Below, piece by piece: positions 23,170-33,568 of a stretch of DNA of 64,000 bases. Location: contig JANCIK010000001.1 of the NCBI GenBank assembly GCA_028532985.1, positions 1,364,001 through 1,428,000 on the forward strand. The letters are read 5' to 3'. The position numbers and the translations under genes were made by a program. Origin of the DNA: Stropharia rugosoannulata. Taxonomy: Eukaryota; Basidiomycota; Agaricomycetes; Agaricales; Strophariaceae. Position 1 is the stretch's first letter, and each line of letters begins with the position of its first letter. The notes beneath the pieces are model-generated. The model was not told the DNA's origin and did not search any database. It saw only the letters and a list, made by a program, of their open reading frames with translations.

Positions 23170-26100
23170 AGACCAGTTATTAATTAAAAGGATGTGCATC
23201 TATCAAGTATATTATCAGATGTCCATTCATTAGGCATTGGGGCAAGCTTGGGAAATACTGGAAATAGCATGCAACTTTGCCGAATATTTGAGACTGGAAT
23301 AATTGAGCACCAGGCTTGAGTACCTGTCGGATTGGCACCTGCTAAAGGTTCCATCTTTTTGATTAGATACATGTTACCATTAGAAACAGATGGCTGGGAT
23401 GGTATTGGTGAGTACCACTCAATATATGCTAATGGCGAAGTTGGCCAATTGTGAGGGGCATCTTGTTGCCCTAAGCGAGTATCAAAACCTTCGGAAGAGT
23501 AAAAATAACCTTTACTCTTCCTATTCTTGTGCCTTGATTAAAAGAATTAGAAGTGCTATAGCAACATATAATCTACATACCTATAAGCCCAGTTGACTCT
23601 GCTTTATCATTAACCATAGCTATAACAGTATCAAATTTTCCTAAACTGTTCTGTTGTGATATTGGAATAGCTTTCACTGAGTCTATTTCCCTGTATTATC
23701 GTCATCAAGACTGGTAGGACTAAAGCGAAGTATGTTGTAGACATCAACTCGTGTAAAGGGTAAAGTAGCCTCAGCTAAAGCTTGTTGCGATAAAGGCTGG
23801 GACCGGAGACCATTAATAAAGACCTTCAGTGAGTGAATAAAGCCACGAGCATTATGCTTCTCCTGGATTAGAGAAAGCATTCTTTTAGGATAATTGGGAT
23901 ATTTTGCAAGGGATTTGACTGATTTTGGTGGTTTATTTAATGGTGTATTCATTTGTAGATTTGCTTCAAAGCCAGTAACTTTTTCCTGTCGTGAAAGCCA
24001 AGTAACCATTTGAGGAAACTCATCCCGTTGATTACTTGCTCTCCAACCATCCTTTGCAAAGTCGATGTGTAGTCGTTCAAACATCTCAGTGTTATAGTTG
24101 TCTGTTGTCCCAAAGAGCTTGATAGAATCAACATAATGCAGCAAAGAGTGAAACTTGGGGATATTGAAGTTGTCTCGTACACCAACATTGAGAAAGTATG
24201 CTTTGTGTTGGTGAAACCGCTTCAGAGCATCGGTCAAATACTCTAAAGTAGTTGTATCATGGGTGGGATATTGGGCAATATAGATAAAGTCTAGCAGTGC
24301 TGTAATTGCCTGGGCAGCTTGAGTTGGAATACTTCCGACTAAGCAGCCTAGAAGAATTTTAGCCATGTTTTTCCGTTCAGGCCCAGTTACTTGAGAGAGA
24401 GATGTAAATCCATTTTTGAAGTGGCAAACTCCAAAGGAAGGTGGAAGACTTTGAATTCTCCGATCTAGCTCTCCTTTCTGTAAAAGCTTTCCACACCATG
24501 AGATTAGATGCTTTAGGACCCCTTGATAAAGCTGGTGTAATACATCAGGTGTTAATGACTGGTGAATGTCGGTCAGAGGAAAGTCTTCCCAAAAAGGCTT
24601 GAATACACTGCCTGCAACATTATGGGACATGCAATATTTATGAAACTGGTTCTGGTTGTCTCCCGAATAAAGTTTGGCCTCTTCAATGGTGGATTTTGTC
24701 CATCGCTGAGTTCTGAGCTCCGATAGTGCTTCATCTCCAAGATTATTGGCCTTTGCTTTGCATTTGACACAAGTCCCATATTTCGTACAAGAAACAAGAC
24801 ATTGTTCAGGATAGTCGGCAACATAGCAAGTAAGGATAGGAAAAACAAGACAAGTAGCACCATCAGAGCTTGCCATTTCTATGCCCTCATTTCCAGCTTT
24901 AATGAGAGGTTCTAAAACGATTTTCATCGATTCATGGAAAAGCCTTTGAACTCTAGATCGGTGTTCATTTTCACTCATTTGTGATCGGTTGATTTTGTCA
25001 ACTGAAAGGTAGGCTATAAGGATGGTAGCATGGGAAGAGGGCTTTCTTCTTGTTGCTTTAGGGATGTTTCCAATCGTAAGATAAACAGGATAGGCTGATT
25101 TTCCCCCTGAAAACTGGGTTAACTGGGTTTTGTCTGTAGCAATTATGACAGGAGCTAAAGTAGCTCCAACTGGAAGTCGGCTCTAAAGTGAAGTAAATAC
25201 AACTTGCTATATCAAGAATTGCAATTTGAATATAACATACCTGAAGAACACTCCACCATTGACCTGTCCACATTTCATTGAATATTCGCCCATCTTTACG
25301 AGGACTAGTATACACCTTCTTAGGCTTAAATTTCATCATAGGCGACAGATGGGGTCCTTCCAAAGAGACTCGATGGCTTGTATTGGATTACGATGCCGAA
25401 TAGTATATACTTCATTAGGTTTATCGGCAAATCTTAGTTTGCGAGTCTTCCATTCACCTGCTTTCTCGGGCATAGAGTCAAGTTTCTTGTGCAAACCCCG
25501 AATATTATGGTATGAGAGGCCAAGCTTTTCGACAACCTTGATAGTTTGAGTTAGTAAATACAATTGTATTAGTAGTATTGAACTTACCCCAGGAATTTTA
25601 AGTAATCGGTCAAATGCATTATGGCCTGGCCCATCGTTAACTGCCCATTGAGCTATTTTCCAATCTAGCTCTGAATGAAAGGGATGAAACTTGGGATCCA
25701 CTCCCTCTTGAAGCATATGAACATCACCATCGCCATCCAAAGTGTGGATATGTGGGTTACTGGTTGCTTGATATCAAAGAATTCTACCAGCAGTAGGATG
25801 CTCTTCTTCAATCCTTTCATCGTCATCATCATCATCTAGTAATCGCTTCATTGACAGCACTCTACTGCGATAAGCAGCAGTTTGAGGACCTGGGCCTGCC
25901 TCACCCTCCAAGTAGTCGTCAGGACCTGGAATAAGAGCAAACTCATCTACAATATTGTCGAATTCCTCATGAAAAAAGTCCTCAAGATCTTCGCCATCTA
26001 ATTCTTCGGGTGTTTGGTTACTAGCTTGCTGTCCAGTATTCAGGGCACTGCTAGCAATGTTGTCGTTGGATCCAAGGTCGTACTGTATTGGGGCATTTTC

Positions 26101-26250
26101 TTGTATCTCGTAGGTGTTTTCAGCATTCAAATCCTCTAGTTTTTCCTCCATATACCAGGAGCAAGATCGTGATGAGGTTAAATGGGCATTTACCCCACCC
26201 CAGGTTTTGAAAAATCTTTCGCATCCAGCAGGGCATTCAAAGTTGGGCAT
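23170..26250 (-). pseudogene. Plavaka transposase with C2H2 zinc finger
   Basis: Catalyses cut-and-paste of the element. ATG at 26250 opens MPNFECPAGCERFFKTWGG; C..C and a following HLTSS..C form a degenerate C2H2 finger. An acidic linker follows. The conserved core reads LDWKIAQWAVNDGPGHNAFDRLL, KLGLSYHNIRGLHK, SLWKDP, WTGQWWSVLQ, TDKTQLTQFSG, PVYLTIGNIP, DYPEQCLV, LTPDVLHQLYQGVLKHL, FHSLLHYVDSIKLFGTTDNYNTE and ERLHIDFAKDGWRASN. The C-terminal part holds LAYIEWYS and CMLFPVFPKLAP. Breaks: an in-frame TGA at 25774-25776, and likely one-base losses near 25350 (C run), 23685 (A run) and 23500 (C run). All three indels are in homopolymers. The core is otherwise well preserved, so this is a recent pseudogene or an intact gene damaged by sequence error. 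Confidence 0.82.
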
Positions 26251-26406
26251 TGCTTATCAGACTCCAAGAGAGATAGTGGGGGTTTTGGTACAACTCTCGG
26301 TTGCATTCTCACACATATATCTAAAGTACCAATTACAATTGTGCTATTAAAAGCTGTAAGCTCACGATTGCCAACCATATACACCAAATCGATTTAACAT
26401 ACCTAT

Positions 26407-27082
26407 TTATATAGTATATTTCCGTGAGTAAGCTAAGGTCTTCTTTGCATATCTGATCGTTTTTGCTAATAGAAGCTGCTTTTGTCGAAGCAATGCAAGA
26501 AGCTTTACTCTTTTATTGCTCTTATGGCGATAAATGGCTTCCAAAGCTTTTGACTTACGATACAATCGCCGATGGTACCGAAGTGTCGTTTGCTGCAGCT
26601 CAATACATTTGGCCTTTAGTCTTTTGTTGGCAGCTGGTCTGGGCCAATATGGCAATGTAAGCTAAATAGTATGAATAGTATATTAGCAATAGCAGTTTGG
26701 AGGCAGTTTGTATAAGTGCGATTTTGAAATAGTACATACCTGTTCATCCGAAAATTGGGGCCATCTATTATATTTCAAAGTATAAGCATTGTAATATTCA
26801 CTACGATCTGAGAAGTCTTCAGGATGGAGTATTGCATAATCCAATGACAGACAATGCTGGTAGGACTTAGTAGATTCGGAATAGACATAGAGAAATACAT
26901 ACTTGGGAAGAGTCGGAAGAGTCAATGTTCTCAGGAGCTGCATCATCGGAAGTAGCAGGAGCAAGCAAATACTATAAGTACTAGTAATTAGCAGGCTGTT
27001 TCGGGAATGGCAAGGTTATAGTAATTACTCTTTCTTGCTCATAGTAAACTGAGCTTTCAACCTCATCACTATTGGGAAGCAT
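26407..27082 (-). CDS. Small basic protein in the Plavaka element
   Basis: Four exons can be joined. ATG at 27082 begins MLPNSDEVESSVYYEQER. A second exon reads APATSDDAAPENIDSSDSSQ, a third HCLSLDYAILHPEDFSDR to WPQFSDEQ, and the last is strongly basic (LPYWPRPAANKRLKAK then many Arg/Lys/Leu) to the stop at 26407. It is about 160 residues. No domain recognised. It lies upstream of the transposase on the same strand, with the transposase start 157 bp beyond its end, so it could be separate or an upstream product of the same locus. Confidence 0.45.
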
Positions 27083-28544
27083 GAAATTTGGGGTTTCGAA
27101 AGCGAAGTCAAGTGAAAGGTCTCAAGCTGGTAAATAAATCATGTGATTATTGTTAATGATTCCGGGACTACAACAGGAAACTTTGGGCAGAGTTGTGAAT
27201 GTAATATTGATTGATTTGGTATGCAAAATACATGAAATGCATTTGCCATTTAACAAGTACTATTGAAAATTCTTATACAAAACAAGTTATATATTGACCC
27301 TAACAAGACTAGATACATATTATACAAAACATTGATAGGGCGCTTATGAAGATGATAATTCTGCTCGGAATAACGCGTTCAAGGGCTCGTTAGAAAGCTT
27401 GAATCAACATGAAGATGCTCCAAAAAACCGCGAGGCAATTGAGGAAGTTGTTCTTGACTTAGAGTAAAATTAGTCCAAGACAGGGAGATGGAGGAGGACA
27501 TGGCTACTCACAGGCATCCAGGAATCTCAAAATTTGTGTAAGGAACGCGTTCAAACCCCACATAGATGGTGAATAAACATGCCAAGTTGCGAAAGCCTTT
27601 GTTGAAAATTGAAGGAAGGAGATGATATTTAACTCTGCAGCAGTAGCCATATGGTCATTAAGGAGGTCGGATATTGATGGCTTATCGGCTGCCGAAACCT
27701 AGACGAATAGTCTATAACTATGTGTAGTAAAAGACTCTAAAAAGAATTAGGTAAAAATACGAACAGGAACCCAAGATATGAAGTACTTTACCTGGGGGAG
27801 GGAGGAGGAGGAGGAGCACATAAGTGATTTCGGGTTCCAGGCAATGATATGAAGCGTTTGAGGGCTCGTTGGAAAGCTACAATCAAGGTGAATTCAGCAT
27901 TGCAAGAATTGAAGAGATGGAAGACGAACCTATGTCAGAATCAATGGGATACCTCAAAACTCCGAAGTTGGACACAACTTTAGATGCAGGATGCTTGGTT
28001 GCTCCATAAGTTAAGCCGTCGTAGAGGCAGGTACCTAATGTAGTTCAGTAAGTGTTCCCAAAGTTTGAAGGACTCAGGACAGCTGGAAGCGCACCTATGA
28101 ATTAATCTGTCCCATCTAGAGGAAGGAGGACACCTGTATCGACATCGCCTTTATACCCACTAAATCGCGCAATGAATGGTACTGTTGGATAGGTATTAAT
28201 GACACGAATCAGGAAATGCTAAAATCATACTGTTTGGTTGGTTATTGGCAGATATATGACGAAAATTGTGTCCTAAGGGCACTTGACACCTATAAGATGG
28301 TACTTGTCTAGTACAGGATGGATTGGCATGATCTTGGAGATGGTTTGCAGAGGACTAAGATGTTCTTGAAGGTGCAAATGTGAGAAGAATGCTATATCCC
28401 CAGCCTACACCCTTTGCACTATGGTTATCTCCCAGACACTAGCAATCCACATCTTACTATGACTTAAGCAAGATTAAAACCCCACTATAGCCTGTAAGAA
28501 GTGTATTACCAATGTCTTTAGATCCACTAGCAGGAAAGGGTTGA
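27083..28544. other. Divergent intergenic region inside the Plavaka element
   Basis: About 1.46 kb between minus-strand and plus-strand gene blocks, so it probably holds both promoters. Two diverged copies of a segment (GGGCTCGTTAGAAAGCT near 27384 and GGGCTCGTTGGAAAGCT near 27863) recur with similar flanks. No coding frame stands out. Confidence 0.45.
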
Positions 28545-30324
28545 GTGGGCCCAAAGCCAGTAAAAGACAGAAACAGGACAGAAAGAGTAAGGGCAGTGGT
28601 GGTATTTGGCTGGTGTCGCTTACCTGATCGATGTTCAAGCTTGATCGCCAAATTTAATTCTTTATCTAATCTTCATCAGCAACCACCACATCGCCAGAAT
28701 GGCTCGCCTTCGAAGCCAGCCAAAGCTCGCATTGCCCAATCTACTGTTTCTACTATTTCCAAGAAAGACCTGGAATCCTTACTTCAGTTTCTAGAATCTG
28801 ACACTACTGCTCTTCGCTATCTCAAATCTAATAATAGAGCTGCCTTTGCAGCTTCTGCCAAAGCCTCTGAACTCGGTGCAGTCTATTTCTCTGGCAGCTC
28901 CTTTCCTAGCATATATGAAACAATCACATCTGCTCTTCCACCTCGCCATACACGCTTCCCTACTTTGTTTGCTGCCTATAAAGCTGGAAAAACTGCAGCA
29001 AAGTCGTATAAAAAGAGAAAATCCAACTTTACCAAAGCAACTAGACTTAACTGGACTAACAAGGATCGGGACGAGTTTCTTAAAGGCATCAAGAGGGTAA
29101 AGGTTCAGAAACTGGCTGAAAGCGACTACTACCCCCCCCCCTATGCATATCATCACCGAGAATCAGGAAATCATGGACAAATGGAGGGACCATTTTACAG
29201 TAGGCAAACAGGCCGATGCTAGGATTCCTCGAAAGCCATTACATCTGCTTGATCCTTCTAGACTTTCTTTGGACATTGGTCCCGATGAGAATGTGATTCT
29301 CGAAGACTCTGAAACTGGCGAAATTGTTGGGGTTGTTATTCGTGGCTTTTGCAAGCATAAGGGTGCTCTCAAATGGGCGAAGGATACTGCCGAGTTTCAG
29401 ACTGACATTCGCTGAAATCTTAGGGTATTCTTGTTTACTGTCTTTGTAACTTATACTAATATTTTTTATAGAAAGAAGATCCTGGGAAGCTTGTTCAGCT
29501 TGGTTGGTCTGCAGGTGCCAGAAGCCGATGCGAGTTTGGCTGGGTCCGAAACATCGTCGCATCAAAGAAGAAACTTTCGGACGATAAAAGGGTTGAGGCC
29601 AACATCGAGGGTTCCAATTTGTTTGCCTTTATATGGCAGCTTATGGAGAAACAGCTTCCTGAGGAGGTGACGACTGATATCAAGAACTTTTCAAAGGTGC
29701 TTAAAATTCCTTCAAACAATGGAGAAGGTAACAACTACCAGGAGTGCCATGAAGAATCATCGGTGAGGACAATGAAAGAAGGTGATTCGGAGGCTCCAAC
29801 TACCGATGTTACAAAGTATACTGTGTCTCTGCCCCATGAGTCATATGATTTCTTTGGTACTGGTCTTGCCCCACCAGGAGCTTTTATCACAAGAAATTAT
29901 TCAAGGTATATTTCTCTTGTCGCTATATCTCCATTTCTGATCATCCACTTTAACTTATAGGCATATGCATAAGGAAGGTCACCCCCACACATATGGAGCA
30001 ATGCTTACCCTGCATCGTTCCCATAACTGTGTGTCGTATGGAGGAAACTTCTTTCTTCCAGAATATGGGATTCGTATCCAGCAAGCAACGAACACTTGTA
30101 TTGTCTGGCAGCCTAAAAGGCTTCATGGAACAGGAGTCCCCAATGTTGATCCGACCACTGAAGACCCTGATTTCCAGCAGCTTGTCGCTGCTATCGTCAC
30201 TTCAAACACTTTAGCAGCAGCTTGGAGGAAGTATTGTGAGGGAAAGGTAAACCTAAAGGAGTTTGAGAATATGGTTGATGAAGTTGAAGCTGAGGGGCCT
30301 TTGAATCACGAAGGCGATAATTAG
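28545..30324 (+). CDS. 2OG-Fe(II) dioxygenase-like protein, fungal TET/JBP-like family
   Basis: The N-terminal part (28700-29130) is helical and Lys-rich with KDLESLLQFLES and a KKRKSNF basic run, perhaps DNA-binding. After a run of ten C at about 29132, where one C seems to be missing, the frame continues with MDKWRDHF, PLHLLDPSRLSLDI, a GEIVGVVIRGF segment typical of the family core start, then an intron at about 29420-29470. The next exon reads QLGWSAGARSRCEFGW to LAPPGAFITRNYSR. After an intron at 29906-29960 the catalytic segment follows: HKE (likely HxE metal pair), YGAML, a GGNFFLPEYGI strand and then VWQPKRLHGT with the distal His. The gene ends at 30324. The order H-x-E ... GG.F ... 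LHGT fits the double-stranded beta-helix oxygenases that oxidise 5-methylcytosine or related substrates; actual substrate unknown. The start is unclear: 28545 is not an ATG. Confidence 0.65.
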
Positions 30325-30719
30325 TAGACTAAAGCTCCTAGTCATTATTATTTACAAAGTACATTCTACTATTGTACTATGGTTGCGACGATACCCATTA
30401 TGTACTGGTATAGCGAAGTTGGGTAAATAATCAGGTGATCATTATAGTTACACAAACAGTAAATGTTTTTCGCTGTAGGCTTACTATATTCTGTGCTGTT
30501 TCAATCGACCCATACATTTCTTACAATGTCTACAACAACTTCTTGTCTTTCTATCAAAATGCCCATAGTAGCTAGTCGGCAAACCCACCAGGTGTATTTT
30601 GAACTGTTTTCTAAGTGTATGTTTATATGCCAGCTCAATATAAGCTTTACTGATCGTATCTGCTGCTATTAGTCGGAATACATAGTATTCACCTTATAGC
30701 TTATATGTTTTCATGGCTA

Positions 30720-31764
30720 TACATATTATCCTCAACACTGCAAGAGATTCAGGAGCTTATTGCTCCTGGATGGACGAAAAGTATGTTGTATTTATTTTGG
30801 ATTGTGATATACATTCTTATGTAGTGAAATGTAATAGTTCCCTTTGAGCTTCGGATATTATTTTAGAAGCTTTGTTTTGGGAGCTGCCTAGCTACAAGTC
30901 AGGAGGTGTCTTTCGGCAGTTGGGATATAAGGCTTGGTTAGCAAGCCGAAACACTATGCCTTCGCTGACATCACTGGACCAATATGCAACCCAGCTCCAA
31001 TTCTGTGAAGACTTTACTAGTTTCTACCGACAGCATCGCCTTTCCAGCTGCACCAATGCATTTGCTAACATTTGGGCATTGCAGTTCAATTCCCAGAGTC
31101 AACAACCAACAGAATACAATCGTGAAACTCTATGCGATTATGTTCTCCAATATGCAAGTAAAAGCCTTACAAATTCACTGTGGTGATGTTGCTTGGTTGG
31201 TTTCGGAGGTTTTGGATAAATGGGTCGATTCATTGGGTCCCCATTTAGTCAACCTTCAGGTTATATATGACTGTCGTATGCCAATACTACCGATACAGGT
31301 TAGTTGTATACTTCTATGTTACCCTATCTTTACTCATATTCTTTATATTAGGATAATCGTCTTGGACTATATCCATGGTGTTCTAGAGACTGGGCCTCTG
31401 CTTTAGGTCGTCTTTCATTTCTGAAATCGGTCATTATCTATACTCCTCGGTTGCTACATTACCATATGTACGACACCAATCCTAGTATGGGTTATATGAG
31501 GGACTTTGTTTCCTCACTTGTGTCTGTTGTTTGGTCGCGACAATGCCTCAACTGGAACGAGTCTACTTTCTGACAATCCAGGATAAGCATGAAAAGGACG
31601 ATCAAAGTTACAGTGATGGCATACAGTTTCTAGCAGAACGACAAGTATTAGATCAGAATACCCAGAGTTGGAATGGGTGGGTTTGCCGACCAATCAACTT
31701 GTATAATAGAGCCCGACAAGACCTGCATAGAAATGACCACCAGTTGCGACTTTTCTTTAGTTAG
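30720..31764 (+). CDS. Unknown Plavaka cargo gene, possibly F-box/LRR-like
   Basis: Exons read LYILSSTLQEIQELIAPGW (about 30720-30780), then EALFWELPSYKSGGVFRQLGYKAWL to the TEYNRETLC region (30870-31140), then a frame with VKALQIHCGDVAWLVSEVLDKW and LGPHLVNLQVIYDC, an intron at about 31300-31351, and DNRLGLYPWCSRDWASALGRLSFLKSVIIYTPRLL. The last part, reached after a probable one-base loss near 31530, is PQLERVYFLTIQDK to the stop at 31764. Leucine spacing of the LNLQ/FLKSV/LERVYF kind is reminiscent of LRR segments in fungal F-box proteins, but no F-box is clear. Treat the function as unknown. Confidence 0.42.
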
Positions 31765-32043
31765 TTTTTGTAATTAGATTAGAATTTACCCTATAGCTAT
31801 AGAATTTATGGTTTTACAGTGGAATGTACAAGTTTTATATGGTTATAAGAAAATGTACATAAAAAAGACTTGTAGAGACCTAAAGAGACCTACAGAGACC
31901 TACAAAGCTATACTTGGTTTAAGGCAAGGCTAAAAAGACTGCCGAAGACCTATCAAGCTATTTAAAGATATGATTGGGGCTTTAATTAAATCTAGTTTGA
32001 AACGATGGACTAAAAGTTACTAAAATGTCTTTAAATAGCTCTC

Positions 32044-32064
32044 GGCAAAAAAGTGATTTTCCTG
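32044..32064. repeat. Right terminal inverted repeat of the Plavaka element
   Basis: Reads GGCAAAAAAGTGATTTTCCTG, less one base shown here as the inverse of the left end. It is followed by AT and then the restored accessory gene 2 frame. The preceding 200 bp contain AAAGAC and GAGACCTA words similar to the left end. Confidence 0.75.
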
Positions 32065-32490
32065 ATGTGCAACAGCGGGCCTTTTCACTTTCCTCTACAG
32101 TCTGCTCAGTCCCTCGTGCGCGCACTGGTAAAGTCCTTATGTTCATGCAAGCGCTTCCTCTGCTGACGTTTTCCTCCAGGATCGCATTACACTGCCTTTG
32201 CGCTTTATCGATTTCAATCGCCAATTCCTGTCTTTAGTCATGACGATCGTGTTTTACGAAGGCCGCGCTCAGCGCAGATTCAGCGATGATCATTTCGATG
32301 CGCGCATGCTCAGCAACGCCGCTCTTCACATTCTCGATCGGTACAGCCATCTTGGCATGCCTTTTCACAATCTCCCACCCTCGGAACCAACAGGGACCGC
32401 CATTCTAGACGTAGATCCCGACGCTGCCCTTGTAGTAGATGATATTAGCTACGATTGAGCCCGTGCGCGGCTCTGATGGATCGTTTAGTG

Positions 32491-32498
32491 CTATATAT
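32491..32498 (+). promoter_or_regulatory. TATA box of accessory gene 3
   Basis: CTATATAT is found about 30 bp before the ATG at 32528 and just after the stop of accessory gene 2. Confidence 0.45.
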
Positions 32499-32527
32499 GA
32501 TCCTTCAAATGAATGTCTTTTATCATT

Positions 32528-33046
32528 ATGCCCTCCTTCGATACCGAAAGTAATCTCCTTCAACGCGCAAGGTCCGATCCTTCCTTCTTGCGCTTAGCTG
32601 CTCTACCCAAGCGGGCGCTAGCTGATATTCCGCTCGATGATCATGAGCGCGTCTGCTGCATCTACATAGGCGCCCTTCATTTTATTCTTGAGGCTGCGAC
32701 TGAACCGCTGCTTCCCATGACCATCTGCCTAGACATGATGCGTCACGTTCAAGACCATGCGGTGCGCGCATGTCCCCCTTCTCCAGCCTTTTCGTGCGCG
32801 GCTCTGACATCCTTGTAGCGGGCTCTGGCACTGACCGAAGCTACCTGTCACTCGCCTCGCATCTCGCACTTGTGCGCTCAGCTTCACTATAGCGAGCTCG
32901 TCCTGCGCTTGTGTGGTACTACTGATGCTGAGCGCTACGGCACCCTCCCTCACTCTGAACACTTCCAACAACTCCACTATGCCGCCCAGGTCTTTTACCA
33001 GGAGGAATTCTTTCCTGTGGGTCTTTCTCCTCGTGCGCTGCGCTGA
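32528..33046 (+). CDS. Gypsy accessory protein 3
   Basis: ATG at 32528 (MPSFDTESNLLQRARS). One intron: donor GTGCGCGCA at about 32762 and a TAG acceptor at about 32818. The joined frame reads HVQDHA|RALALTEATCHSP and ends at 33046 (GLSPRALR). The protein is about 154 residues, mostly helical, with a Cys/His-containing middle (VCCIYIGALHFIL; ATCHSPRISHLC). No family recognised. Like its neighbours it is plus-strand, antisense to gag-pol, and its splice donor overlaps the TGCGCGCA palindrome. Confidence 0.6.
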
Positions 33047-33568
33047 CCCTGACAATCACTTCTTAGGATGTTTAATTCCCGGACTGACATTTTGCTGTCT
33101 TTCCATTGATAACTATCTATAGTCATAGCTAGCATCTATTCCTTGGTACATGTGTCATGACCCTGTATTTGAAATAAGACTGTCGGGTAACATTGTTATG
33201 CATTTTCGGCATCAATCTCAAAGCGGACATCAATTTGCCAAACGGGGGAAAGACCTGCATCTCTTTTGATGCGCGCACCCTTTTGCTGCGATGCGCGCAC
33301 GATCCCCCCACCTCTTGTCGCTATATGGGCTCTTGTATTCAGGTCCCCTCTATCCCACTCAATCTCCGTGAATGTAACGTCAGACAGGTGTAGCCCTGTG
33401 CTATGCCCATCTGGACCTTTTGTTGAGTCCCTCTTTTCTTAACTCCTTGGGCCTGCTGCTCAGTCACCAGCTGCGCTCAGCGCTGATCATCCCAGTGAAT
33501 GCTATATAAGCGCTCGCCGTCCCTGTATGAGCGCATCGCATCTTATTCCTACTTTCTCAACCATCACT
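33047..33568. other. Spacer between accessory genes 3 and 4
   Basis: 520 bp with TGCGCGCA motifs near 33269 and 33291 and a TATA box at 33503. It contains no convincing coding frame. Confidence 0.45.
33503..33510 (+). promoter_or_regulatory. TATA box of accessory gene 4
   Basis: TATATAAG lies 59 bp before the ATG at 33569, a good distance for a TATA-driven start. Confidence 0.6.

Larger units (their letters stand above)
20300..32064. mobile_element. Plavaka-type DNA transposon with cargo, 11,765 bp
   Basis: Left end CAGGAAAAACACTTTTTTG and right end CAAAAAAGTGATTTTCCTG are inverted repeats (about 18 of 19 bases match). An AT dinucleotide flanks each end as a likely 2-bp target duplication. 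Ends and the first roughly 120 bp match the 1-kb elements at 39386 and 47408. Genes inside: DUF6532 protein (minus), C2H2-zinc-finger Plavaka transposase (minus), a small basic protein (minus), a 2OG-Fe(II) dioxygenase-like gene (plus), and an unknown gene (plus). Plavaka belongs to the CMC (CACTA-Mirage-Chapaev) superfamily. Several genes inside carry single-base frameshifts. Confidence 0.85.
20205..32458 (+). pseudogene. Gypsy accessory protein 2, split by the Plavaka insertion
   Basis: The ATG at 20205 opens MALRYQRTAVARQF and runs to 20299. The 11,765-bp Plavaka element then interrupts it, and coding resumes at 32067. Excising the element with one AT target copy gives an in-frame join (ELAEDC|MCNSGPF). 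An intron with donor GTAAAG sits at about 32131-32179, after LVRAL, and coding ends at 32458. The encoded protein would be about 155 residues, with a basic N-terminus, an LRFIDFNRQFLSLVMTIVF segment and an acidic end (DVDPDAALVVDDISYD). I do not recognise a domain. It is inactivated here by the insertion, but the clean join shows it was intact before. Confidence 0.68.

Noticed and set aside
20300..32064. Helitron or Crypton origin for this insert
   Set aside because: It has matched inverted ends and an AT duplication and encodes a Plavaka transposase, which rules out these classes.
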